Positions 10,681 to 18,425 of a stretch of DNA of 64,000 bases are shown piece by piece. This stretch comes from RYN-230 sp963844695 (GTDB lineage: Bacteria; Actinomycetota; Actinomycetes; Streptosporangiales; Streptosporangiaceae): positions 186,001 to 250,000 of the forward strand of contig CAWJPL010000010.1 of assembly GCA_963844695.1 (NCBI GenBank). The letters run 5' to 3'. Position 1 is the first letter of the stretch; every line of letters begins with the position of its first letter. The translations under genes were made by a program, and so were the position numbers. Below the pieces are notes generated by a model. The model was not told where the DNA came from. It did not search any database and saw only the letters and a program-made list of their open reading frames with translations.

Positions 10681-10729
10681 GTCCTCCCCCTCCGATTAGC
10701 CTGCGTCGGGAGGTCCAGTCCGGTTGCCA

Positions 10730-11602
10730 TCAACGATAAGCCAATTCTCCGCCGAGCATTTCTCCCGGCGCCAACTGGCCGTCAACCTCCTGGCCGTCCT
10801 CCACCTGGCCGTCCTCCACCTGCGTCGCTGCCTGGCCGGCCATCTCCGGGCCAGCTACCTCCTGCTGGTAGCCCTCCTGGTCCATCACGGGCTCCTGGTC
10901 CATCACCGGCTCCTGGTCCCCGGCCCGCTCCTCGTCCTCCCCCGGCAGGTCCCGGACCAGCCCATTGACGTTAGCGAACGACGCCCGGTGCTCCGGACAG
11001 GGCCCATGCTGGGCGAGCGCCCGCATGTGGCTCCGGGTGGAGTATCCCTTGTGCCGGGCGAACCCGTACGCCGGGAACTGCTCGCTAAGCCCGGTCATGA
11101 TGCGGTCCCGGGTGACCTTGGCCACGATCGAGGCGGCCGCCACGCAGGCCGCCACCTCGTCGCCCTTCCACATGGCCAGAGCAGGGACGCCCAGGCCGCG
11201 GACGGCGAAGCCGTCCGTGAGCACGTACCCCGGCCGGACGGAGAGCCCGGCCAGCGCCCGCCGCATCCCGGCGATGTTGCAGACATGCAGCCCGCACGCG
11301 TCGATCTCAGCGGCCGGGATGATGACCCGGTGCCAGCTGAGGGCGGTCCGCATCACCTCGGTGTATGCCTCCTCACGGGCCGCAGCCGTCAGCGTCTTGG
11401 AGTCCGCGACGCCAGTGAGCCCGGAGAGTTTGCGGGGATCCAGGACCACCGCGGCGACCACTAGCGGTCCGGCGCAGGCCCCCCGGCCCGCCTCGTCGAT
11501 CCCGGCCACCGGGGACAGGCCTGCCCGGGCCAGGACACGCTCGTACCCCGTCAATCCTGCCGCACGCCGGGGGGTATAGCCGGGATGCCGCCACCAAGGC
11601 AT
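10730..11602 (-). CDS. rnhB: Ribonuclease HII with long repetitive tail
   Basis: Removes ribonucleotides from RNA-DNA hybrids. The family core is clear: VAGIDEAGRGACAGPLV (first catalytic Asp and Glu), VADSKTLTAAAREE, VLTDGF and ASIVAKVTRDRIM (remaining acidic residues). The start is placed at ATG 11602 (MPWWRHPGYTP), 10 bp after the lepB stop. After GLVRDLPGED the last ~70 residues are a Gln/Glu-rich tail made of DQEPVM and QVEDG repeats encoded by short DNA repeats; most RNase HII proteins lack this. It follows lepB in the same operon. Confidence 0.95.
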   Translation of the reverse strand: MPWWRHPGYTPRRAAGLTGYERVLARAGLSPVAGIDEAGRGACAGPLVVAAVVLDPRKLSGLTGVADSKTLTAAAREEAYTEVMRTALSWHRVIIPAAEIDACGLHVCNIAGMRRALAGLSVRPGYVLTDGFAVRGLGVPALAMWKGDEVAACVAAASIVAKVTRDRIMTGLSEQFPAYGFARHKGYSTRSHMRALAQHGPCPEHRASFANVNGLVRDLPGEDEERAGDQEPVMDQEPVMDQEGYQQEVAGPEMAGQAATQVEDGQVEDGQEVDGQLAPGEMLGGELAYR

Positions 11603-11612
11603 CGCCACGTCG

Positions 11613-12818
11613 TTACCTGCGCCCTCCCTGCCGGGCAGGCCACCTTCTGCCGCCCGCGCTCTTCGCAGGCCCTGGCCGCCGCGATCCGGGGCGCCGCCGC
11701 AGCCGCCGGTCAAGCCAGGTCAGGGGCAGTGCCACCGATCCCGCCAGCACCAGCGGCGCGGCCGGCCTGGCGAGTTCACCAATCGCCCGGGCGCCGAGGG
11801 CCTGGCCGTTGTCCAGCTTGTTGAACGTGGCCGGGATGGGCAGCACGCGGAACCGGCTCGGCGGCCACAGGATCAGGAACGCCCGGCCGACCACCTGGTT
11901 CTCCGGGATCGTGCCGCCGCCCGGGTCGCCGATGTGGCCGCGGGAGTCGTAGGAGACGTTGCGGTGATCACCCATCACCCACAACCGGCCCGGGGGCACC
12001 TTGATGCTGAACTTGTTCATGGACGGCGGGTTGTTCGGGTACAGGTAGGACTTCTCGCTGAGCGCCACGCCGTTCACGGTGACCCGGCCCCGCGCGTCGC
12101 AGCAGGCCACGTGGTCACCGGGCAGCCCGATGACCCGCTTGATGTAGTCGTGCACGCCGGGCGAGATACCGAACAGCCCGGTGACCGCATGCCCGAACTC
12201 GCTGGCCAGCCGGACGACCGGGTCGCTGGACTGCGGGGGGCTCGGCGGATCCCACGAGCCCTCCCCGTTGAACACGATCACGTCCCCGCGCTCGATCGAG
12301 CGGAAGTGGTAGATGAGCTTGTTGACCAGGACTTTGTCCCCGATGTCGAGGGTGTTCTCCATCGACGAGGACGGGATGTAGAACGCCTGCACCACGTAGG
12401 TCTTGATCACCAGCATGATCACTAGCGCGAGCGCGAACAGGACGATCAGTTCCGACCACCAGGAGAGGCGGCGCCTCCGCCTGGATCGGGTGGCGCTGGC
12501 CGTGCCCGCACCAGCGGCGCCCGCACCAGCTGCGCCCGCACCAGCCGTGCCCGCACCTGCTGCGCCGCCACCAGCCGCGCCCGGGCCGGAAGAGCCGTCG
12601 GCGGCCTGGGCGCCGCCTGGGCCGACAGGGCCGGTGGCCTGGCCGCCGGTGTCGCCGGACTCAGCCGTGGCGTCACTGCGCGGCGGAGGAGTCATTGTCC
12701 CGGTGCCCCCTGGTATCTCCGGATCTGCGCCAACTGCCCTGTCGCCGTCGTGGCCAGGCAGTTGGGTGCCTGGGGAGCCTGTGCTGGCGGGCTCGCCCAT
12801 ACTCCGGTCGTCGTTCAT
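11613..12818 (-). CDS. lepB: Signal peptidase I
   Basis: Membrane serine protease that cleaves signal peptides from exported proteins. A disordered N-terminus of ~115 residues, ending in GAG/GTA repeats and an RRRRR cluster, precedes one transmembrane helix (LIVLFALALVIMLVIKTYVV). The catalytic Ser is in IPSSSMENTL and the Lys in YIKRVIGLPGD; the later family motif GDHRNVSYDSRGHIG is present. A second hydrophobic segment near the C-terminus (APLVLAGSVALPLTWL) probably makes another membrane helix, as in streptomycete enzymes. A decayed paralogue lies immediately upstream, matching the tandem signal-peptidase arrays of other actinobacteria. Confidence 0.95.
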   Translation of the reverse strand: MNDDRSMGEPASTGSPGTQLPGHDGDRAVGADPEIPGGTGTMTPPPRSDATAESGDTGGQATGPVGPGGAQAADGSSGPGAAGGGAAGAGTAGAGAAGAGAAGAGTASATRSRRRRRLSWWSELIVLFALALVIMLVIKTYVVQAFYIPSSSMENTLDIGDKVLVNKLIYHFRSIERGDVIVFNGEGSWDPPSPPQSSDPVVRLASEFGHAVTGLFGISPGVHDYIKRVIGLPGDHVACCDARGRVTVNGVALSEKSYLYPNNPPSMNKFSIKVPPGRLWVMGDHRNVSYDSRGHIGDPGGGTIPENQVVGRAFLILWPPSRFRVLPIPATFNKLDNGQALGARAIGELARPAAPLVLAGSVALPLTWLDRRLRRRPGSRRPGPAKSAGGRRWPARQGGRR

Positions 12819-12828
12819 TGGTCCGAGC

Positions 12829-13119
12829 CTAACGCCGGTCTGACGGAACGTGTGCGGTCGGCCGGCGGCGCGCCCACGTAAGCGGCACCATCTCGGCCAC
12901 TCCCACCGCCGATCGGCAGGCGTCAGTCCCCGGCGGGGCGGGACCGTCAGGCTGAACCGCTGGGCGGATGGCTGGTCTCCCGGGTACAGGTACGCCCGCT
13001 CGCACGGCGGCGAGCAGGAGCAGGAGCGCTAAGTCCCGCCAGAGCGGCCTCCGGCGCGCAGGAACGGGCAGACCGGCGGCCTGCGCCGGGCCCGCGTAAC
13101 CGAGATCCTTCCCGGCCAC
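12829..13119 (-). pseudogene. Degenerate second signal peptidase I with internal deletion
   Basis: One frame gives a start and a transmembrane-like stretch (RRPLWRDLALLLLLAA) resembling the N-terminus of signal peptidase I. A second frame directly after it reads AYLYPGDQPSAQRFSLTVPP. That aligns with SYLYPNNPPSMNKFSIKVPP in the intact lepB next door. The catalytic Ser and Lys regions between them are missing, about 100 residues. The downstream sequence, in either frame, no longer matches the GDHR region well. This is best read as the remains of a tandem lepB copy. A real 96-residue membrane peptide from the first frame cannot be excluded. Confidence 0.6.
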
Positions 13120-13134
13120 CGGAAGCGGGCGCGG

Positions 13135-13479
13135 CTACCGCCGCTCCTTGATGCGCGCGGCCTTCCCGCGCAGCTCGCGGAGGTAGTAGAGCTTCGCCCG
13201 GCGCACCCGGCCCCGGGTCACGAGCTCGATCTTCTCGATCGAAGGGGTGTGCACCGGGAAGGTCCGCTCCACCCCGACGCCGTAGCTGATCTTCCGGACG
13301 GTGAACGTCTCGCGCGCCCCACCACCCTGGCGGCGGATCACAATGCCCTGGAAAACCTGGATCCGGGACCGGGTGCCTTCGGTGACCCGCACATGGACTT
13401 TCAGCGTGTCCCCGGGCCGGAAATCGGGGATGTCGGAGCGGATCTGGGCCTGCTCCAGCTCGGCGATCGCGGTGTGCAT
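13135..13479 (-). CDS. rplS: 50S ribosomal protein L19
   Basis: Large-subunit ribosomal protein at the subunit interface. The 114 residues match L19 end to end: DIPDFRPGDTLKVHVRVTEG, RIQVFQGIVIRRQGGGARET, VERTFPVHTPSIEKIELVTR and KLYYLRELRGKAARIKERR. Length is normal. It follows trmD in the conserved rpsP-khpA-rimM-trmD-rplS order. The 142-bp gap to trmD probably holds a leader or promoter; I see no confident elements in it. Confidence 0.98.
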   Translation of the reverse strand: MHTAIAELEQAQIRSDIPDFRPGDTLKVHVRVTEGTRSRIQVFQGIVIRRQGGGARETFTVRKISYGVGVERTFPVHTPSIEKIELVTRGRVRRAKLYYLRELRGKAARIKERR

Positions 13480-13621
13480 GGCTGCGGTTCCTCAGTTGTC
13501 CTCACGCGCGCACAGGCCAGCGAACGCGTGGCATCGTCTCGTCGGTGTCTGTCGGTCTTCCTGGGCGCTGAGGGCACCAGGACGCGCACCCGCAGGGTCG
13601 GCCTGGTGTGGGTGGCAGACT

Positions 13622-14425
13622 TCAGTGTGCCATATCTTCAGCACTGATCGGGAAGCCAGCGTCAATGAGCACCTGCCGGTCGCGCGCGTCGAGCCGCTCA
13701 CCGGCCGGTCCGGCGGCCAGCCGGGCGGCCAGGTCGGGGCGCAGCGCGGCGGTCCGCCGCAGCGCCTGGTCGCGCCGCCAGCGGGCAATGGCCGCGTGGT
13801 CCCCGGACAGCAGGACCGGCGGGACCTCACGCCCGCGCCAGACCCGGGGCCGGGTGTAAGTGGGCCCCTCGAGCAGGCCGTCCATGGGGCCCGCACCTGC
13901 GCCGAACGAATCGTCGGCGGCGGATTCGGCGTTGCCTAGGACGCCGGGCAGCAGGCGGCCGACCGCGTCCACCATCACCAGCACGGCGGGCTCACCCCCG
14001 GACAGCACGTAGTCCCCGATGGAAACTTCATCGACCGGCATCCGGTCGCGCGCCTCGTCCACGACGCGCGCGTCGATTCCCTCGTACCGGCCGCAAGCAA
14101 AAACCAACCAGCCGCAACGGGACCATTGCGCCGCCATCGCCTGCGTGAACGGGACGCCCGAGGGGGTGGGGACCACCAGCCGGGCCGGTGCGGGACCTGG
14201 GCCTGCCACCTCGTCCAGCGCCTCGCCCCAGGGCTCCGGCGACATGACCATGCCCGGGCCGCCGCCGAATGGGGCGTCGTCCACCGCGCGGTGCACGCCG
14301 TGGGCCCAGTTCCGCAGGTCATGGACCTGGAGTTCGATGTCTCCGCGGGATGCCGCCTTGCCGAGCAGCGAGACGCTGAGCGGGGCGAAGTAGTCCGGGA
14401 AGATCGTGATGATGTCGATGCGCAC
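13622..14425 (-). CDS. trmD: tRNA (guanine-37-N1)-methyltransferase
   Basis: Methylates G37 next to the anticodon using S-adenosylmethionine, preventing frameshifting. The protein begins VRIDIITIFPDYF, so GTG at 14425 is chosen; upstream in-frame codons overlap rimM. The trefoil-knot SAM-binding motifs are present: DDAPFGGGPGMVM, FACGRYEGIDARV and VSIGDYVLSGGEPAVLVMVD. Length is 267 residues, normal. It starts 10 bp after the rimM stop in the ribosome-maturation operon. Confidence 0.97.
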   Translation of the reverse strand: MRIDIITIFPDYFAPLSVSLLGKAASRGDIELQVHDLRNWAHGVHRAVDDAPFGGGPGMVMSPEPWGEALDEVAGPGPAPARLVVPTPSGVPFTQAMAAQWSRCGWLVFACGRYEGIDARVVDEARDRMPVDEVSIGDYVLSGGEPAVLVMVDAVGRLLPGVLGNAESAADDSFGAGAGPMDGLLEGPTYTRPRVWRGREVPPVLLSGDHAAIARWRRDQALRRTAALRPDLAARLAAGPAGERLDARDRQVLIDAGFPISAEDMAH

Positions 14426-14435
14426 CGGGCTCGCC

Positions 14436-15191
14436 TCAGCTTCCCGCGGTACCCGGCCCCGCCGGGCCGGTGCCTGCCGGACCCGGGCCCGCCGCATTGG
14501 CACCGGCCTGGCCAGGTTCCCCGGTGCCCAGTTCCAGCAGCCCCGGCGGGGGGTCGATGACGAGCCGTCCCGCAGCTACGTCAACTTCAGGCACGAGTGC
14601 GGCCACGAACGGGACCAGCAGTTCGCTGCCCAGCGCGTTGCGCGGCTGCGCCCGGGCCGCCAGTGCGGGGCCACCCGGGCCGCGGCCAGCCTGGGCCGGT
14701 CCCGTTGGGACTGGGCCCACCTCGGCCGGCCGCCTCGGACCCGCCGTGCTCCCTCGGCCGCCCGTCTCGGGCCCAGCCGGTGATCTGGCGGGCACCGGCT
14801 CGATGACGAGCAGGTCCTGCCCGAAGTGCCGGACATCGGTGACCCGGCCCACCGGCTCGCCCAAGGTGGTGACCACGGCGAGCCCGATCAGTTCATGATC
14901 GTGAAACTCGTCCGGGTCACCGGTCGGCCCCACCTCGGCGGAGTCCAGGGTGAGCCAGGTCCCGCGCAGTTCCTCGGCCTGGTTCCGGTCGGCGATACCG
15001 GCGAACCGGATCAGGAGCCGGCCGGAGTGCCAGCGCACCGATTCCACGGTGAGAGGCCCGGCCGCAGCGGGATCGGTGGCCATCACGCGGCCCACGGCGA
15101 ACCGCAGGTCTGGGTCGTCGGTGCGTACTTCCACCGAGACTTCGCCGCGGACCCCGTGCGGCCGCGTGACCCGGCCGACCACCAGTTGCAT
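14436..15191 (-). CDS. rimM: Ribosome maturation factor RimM with a Pro/Gly-rich insert
   Basis: Assists assembly of the 30S subunit head around S19. The N-terminal RimM domain is normal (VVGRVTRPHGVRGEVSVEVR). The PRC-barrel half shows DHELIGLAVVTTLGEPVGRV and LLVPFVAALVPEVDVAAGRL. Between DLLVIEP and LLVPFV lies an extra segment of about 60 residues rich in Pro, Gly and Arg; in typical RimM these strands are joined by under 10 residues. The C-terminus also has a Gly/Pro/Ala tail. Total 251 residues against about 170-190 usual. Located 6 bp after khpA. Confidence 0.94.
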   Translation of the reverse strand: MQLVVGRVTRPHGVRGEVSVEVRTDDPDLRFAVGRVMATDPAAAGPLTVESVRWHSGRLLIRFAGIADRNQAEELRGTWLTLDSAEVGPTGDPDEFHDHELIGLAVVTTLGEPVGRVTDVRHFGQDLLVIEPVPARSPAGPETGGRGSTAGPRRPAEVGPVPTGPAQAGRGPGGPALAARAQPRNALGSELLVPFVAALVPEVDVAAGRLVIDPPPGLLELGTGEPGQAGANAAGPGPAGTGPAGPGTAGS

Positions 15192-15197
15192 GACGGG

Positions 15198-15440
15198 CTA
15201 GCGAACCTCGTCCACGTCCAGCAAATCGACCCGGACGTACTTGCCGCCGGCCAGCGAGCCGATCACGGTCCGCAGCGCCTTGGCCGTCCGGCCGCCGCGG
15301 CCGATGACCTTGCCGAGGTCCTCGGGGTGAACCCGCACCTCGAGGACCCGGCCCCGGCGCAGGCCGTGGCTGTCCACCCGGACCTCATCCGGGTGTTCGA
15401 CGATGCCCTTCACCAGGTGCTCGAGGGCCTCTTCCAGCAT
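15198..15440 (-). CDS. khpA: KH-domain RNA-binding protein KhpA
   Basis: Small RNA-binding protein of about 80 residues with a single KH domain, which in other Gram-positives acts with KhpB in RNA regulation of division. The start MLEEALEHLVKGIVEHPDEV and the KH core LGKVIGRGGRTAKALRTVIG match the family, the GXXG loop being GRGG. The ATG at 15440 lies 1 bp after the rpsP stop in the repaired frame (TGACATG). In the sequence as given, the rpsP frameshift instead reads straight through this start, so S16, an Arg-rich linker and KhpA form one open frame. Confidence 0.93.
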   Translation of the reverse strand: MLEEALEHLVKGIVEHPDEVRVDSHGLRRGRVLEVRVHPEDLGKVIGRGGRTAKALRTVIGSLAGGKYVRVDLLDVDEVR

Positions 15441-15441
15441 G

Positions 15442-16364
15442 TCAGGCTCCGTCACCCTGCTCCGCGGCCACCGGCTCGGCCGCGGCGGAATCTGCCGCCT
15501 TCGCCTCTGCCGTGCTGGCCTCGTCGGTGCTGGCCTCGTCAGTGCTGGCCGCGGCCGGGCTGGCCTCGGCCGGCTTCTCGTCCGCAGCAGCGTCGGCCTT
15601 AGGCGTCTTAGCCTTAGGCGCGTCGGCCTTGGGCGCCTCAGCCTTGGGCGCCTCAGCCTTGGGCGCCTCAGCCTTCGCCGCGTCAGCCTTCGCCGCGTCA
15701 GCCTCAGGCGCCTCAGCCTTCGCCGCGTCAGCCTTCGCCGCGTCAGCCTTCGCCGCGTCAGCCTCGGCGCCTCAGCCTTAGCCGCGTCAGCCTTGGGCGC
15801 CTGAGCCTTGGGCGCCTGAGCCTTAGGCGCGTCAGCCTTGGGCGCGTCCGCCTTGGGCGCGTCAGCCTTAGCGCCCTTGGCGGCGGTGGCCGGCTTGCTG
15901 CCGGACCGGCCCGCCGCCCGGCCCGAGCCGGTCTTGGTGCCGCTCGCGTCTGCGTCAGCCTGGTCGCCGTCGGCCTTGGCCCCGGACTTGCGGCCCTTGC
16001 CCTTAGCCCCGTCGCCGGTGGAGAGCGCTTCGGCGACCGCGACGTTGTAAGCGTCCTTCTTGTCCGCCTTGGGCGCCGCCGTCCTCAGCGTTCCCTCGGC
16101 CCCCGGCAGGCCCTTGAACTTCTGCCAGTCGCCGGTGATCTCCAGGATCTTGCGGACCGGGTCGGTCGGCTGCGCGCCGACGGACAGCCAGTGCTGGGCG
16201 CGCTCGGAGTCGACCTCGATGAACGAGGGGTCGTTCTTGGGGTGGTACTTACCGATCTCCTCGATCGCGCGGCCGTCCCGCTTGGTGCGGGCGTCAGCCA
16301 CGATGATCCGGTAGTACGGCGCATGGATCTTGCCCATGCGCTTCAGCTTGATCTTGACAGCCAC
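15442..16364 (-). CDS. rpsP: 30S ribosomal protein S16 with very long Ala/Lys tail, frameshifted in the tail
   Basis: Small-subunit ribosomal protein. The first ~80 residues are ordinary S16 (VAVKIKLKRMGKIHAPYYRI, GKYHPKNDPSFIEVDSERAQ). The GTG at 16364 is chosen as start with a GGGAGAG ribosome-binding site. After that comes a tail of more than 200 residues made of KADAPKAD-, KAEAPKAE- and DAAKADAA-type repeats. At about 15765 one base is missing relative to the repeat unit, and the frame changes to RLTRRR repeats. Restoring one base gives a 307-residue protein ending AAEQGDGA with TGA at 15444-15442, just before khpA. S16 in most bacteria is 80-150 residues. Confidence 0.9.
15597..15880. 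repeat. Degenerate short tandem repeat array encoding the S16 tail
   Basis: On the plus strand the units are variants of GCCTTGGGCGCCTCA, GCCTTCGCCGCGTCA and GCCTTAGGCGCGTCA, mostly 15 bp and repeated about 19 times. On the minus strand they encode Lys-Ala-Asp/Glu-Ala-Pro/Ala pentapeptides. One unit (about 15761-15775) is a base short, which causes the rpsP frameshift. The period is a multiple of three except at that point, so length changes normally keep the frame. Confidence 0.85.
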
Positions 16365-16641
16365 GGGTGTGGTCTCTCCCAGTAAAGCTCGGATGCAGGC
16401 AGCGCTCGCGACGGGTGAGGACCACCGCGTCAGCCCGCTCGGTCCCGGGTCCAGCGAGCGTGAGAGGGCGTCGCTAAACCCCGGGGTGACCGTCACATTG
16501 TGCCAGACACCCGGGGGCAGGGCGTAATCGAGCGGAATCCCGCTCCTCCCGGCCCTGCTTCTCTCGTGCTTTTCGCCGGGGATGACGCCGGAAAGAGCGT
16601 TAGAGAAAATTGTTCGCCGTGATCGCCTGAGGGCGCCGCGG

Positions 16642-18372
16642 CTACTTCTCGTCGTCCTTCTTGCGGTTGCGGCGCAGCAGGCCGAAACCGGCGGGCAGGC
16701 TGGCCGGGCCGGACGTGTTCCCGGTCCCCCCGGTCAGGCTGTCCGGCGGTGGCAGCTTGCTGGCCACCTTGCCCGCTGCCCGGAGCGCGGCCGGGTTGGC
16801 GGTCAGCGCCTCCAGGCTGGCGGCCAGTTCCTCCTGGGAGCCAGGCATCCCGGCCAGCGCGCCACCCCCGCCGAGACCGGGAGGAAGGGCCGGGCCCGCG
16901 CCGTTACCGGCCTTGGGTGCGCCAGCGGCCTTCGCGGCCCCCGGCTTCGCGGCCGGGTTGCCGCCGGGACGGCCGCCCTTGGGCTTCTTCTTGTTGTTCT
17001 TCTTGCCCTTGGCGCTCTTAGCCGTGGCCCGCCGCATGCCCGGGATGGCCGGCATGCCGGGCATCCCGCCGCCGCCCATCATCTGCCGCATCATCTTCTG
17101 GCCCTCGAGGAACCGGACGACCAGGTTGTTCACCTCACCGACGGTGACCCCGGAGCCGTTGGCGATCCGGGACCGGCGGCTTCCGTTGAGGATCTTCGGG
17201 TTGCGGCGTTCCGCCGGGGTCATCGAGTTGACGATGGCCGCCGCGCGGTCCAGGTCCTTGTCGCTGATCTGGCTGAGCATCTCCCGGTTCTGCGCCGCGC
17301 CGGGCAGCATGCCGAGCAGGTTCCCGATCGGGCCGAGCTTGCGCACCATGGCCAGCTGCTCGACGAAGTCCTCCAGCGTGAAGCCCTCGCCAGAGGCCAG
17401 CTTGTTCGCCATGGAGGCGGCCTGGTCCTCGTCGAAGGCCCGCTCCGCCTGCTCGATCAGGGTGAGCATGTCGCCCATGTCGAGGATCCGCGAGGCCATC
17501 CGGTCCGGGTGGAAGACGTCGAAGTCCTCGAGCTTCTCCCCGGACGACGCGAACATCACCGGGCGCCCGGTGAGCTCGGCGATCGACAGCGCCGCACCAC
17601 CACGGGCGTCGCCGTCCAGCTTGGTCAGCACGACGCCGTCGTAGCCGACGCCGTCCAGGAACGCCTGGGCGGTGGCCACCGCGTCCTGGCCGATCATCGC
17701 GTCCACCACGAACAGGATCTCGTCCGGGTCGGTGGCGTCCCTGATCCCGATCGCCTGGCGCATCAGCTCCTCGTCGATGCCCAGCCGGCCGGCGGTGTCG
17801 ATGACGACGACGTTGTGCTGGCGGCGGCGGGCCTCCTCGATCGAGTCGCGCGCCACCTGGACCGGGTCGCCCACGCCGTTGCCCGGCTGCGGGGCGTAGA
17901 CGGCCACTCCGGCCCGTTCGCCCACGACCTGGAGCTGCTGGACGGCGTTGGGGCGCTGCAGGTCCGCGGCGACCAGCATCGGCGTGTTGCCCTGATGCTG
18001 CAGCCAGAGGCCGAGCTTGCCCGCCAGCGTGGTCTTGCCGGAGCCCTGCAGGCCGGCCAGCAAGATCACGGTCGGCGGGACCTTGGCGAACCGCAGCCTG
18101 CGGGCCTCGCCGCCGAGGATGGCGATGAGCTCCTCGTGGACGATCTTGATGACCTGCTGGGCCGGGTTGAGCGCCGCGGAGACCTCTTCCGACGACGCGC
18201 GCTCCTTGACGCGGGCGATGAACTCCCGCACCACGGGGAGGGCCACGTCCGCCTCGAGCAGGGCAATGCGGATCTCGCGGGCGGTCGCGTCAATGTCGGC
18301 CGCAGACAGCCGCCCCCGCCCGCGCAGGGTGGAGAAGACCTGGGTCAGCCGGTCGGAGAGAGTCTCGAACAC
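16642..18372 (-). CDS. ffh: Signal recognition particle protein Ffh
   Basis: SRP54 GTPase that binds signal peptides and docks with FtsY. N domain: MFETLSDRLTQVFSTLRGRG. G domain: G1 GLQGSGKTTLAGKL, DTAGRLGIDEEL, TKLDGDARGGAAL. The M domain includes MANKLASGEGFTLEDFVEQL and the RNA-binding GSRRSRIANGSGVTVGEVNN. A Met-rich MMRQMMGGGGMPGM stretch follows, then a Lys/Gly/Pro-rich tail of about 110 residues, making 576 residues in all, longer than the common ~450-520. It stands 54 bp downstream of glnD. The 277 bp between it and rpsP contain no supported gene. Confidence 0.97.
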   Translation of the reverse strand: MFETLSDRLTQVFSTLRGRGRLSAADIDATAREIRIALLEADVALPVVREFIARVKERASSEEVSAALNPAQQVIKIVHEELIAILGGEARRLRFAKVPPTVILLAGLQGSGKTTLAGKLGLWLQHQGNTPMLVAADLQRPNAVQQLQVVGERAGVAVYAPQPGNGVGDPVQVARDSIEEARRRQHNVVVIDTAGRLGIDEELMRQAIGIRDATDPDEILFVVDAMIGQDAVATAQAFLDGVGYDGVVLTKLDGDARGGAALSIAELTGRPVMFASSGEKLEDFDVFHPDRMASRILDMGDMLTLIEQAERAFDEDQAASMANKLASGEGFTLEDFVEQLAMVRKLGPIGNLLGMLPGAAQNREMLSQISDKDLDRAAAIVNSMTPAERRNPKILNGSRRSRIANGSGVTVGEVNNLVVRFLEGQKMMRQMMGGGGMPGMPAIPGMRRATAKSAKGKKNNKKKPKGGRPGGNPAAKPGAAKAAGAPKAGNGAGPALPPGLGGGGALAGMPGSQEELAASLEALTANPAALRAAGKVASKLPPPDSLTGGTGNTSGPASLPAGFGLLRRNRKKDDEK

Positions 18373-18425
18373 GCATCCCAGGCTATCCGGTCATGGCCAC
18401 CGGGTCAGTGCTTAGCTCGTCAGCG

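Noticed and set aside
15586..15880. CRISPR-like array in the rpsP tail
   Set aside because: Units are contiguous 15-bp coding repeats without spacers, encoding Ala/Lys pentapeptides.
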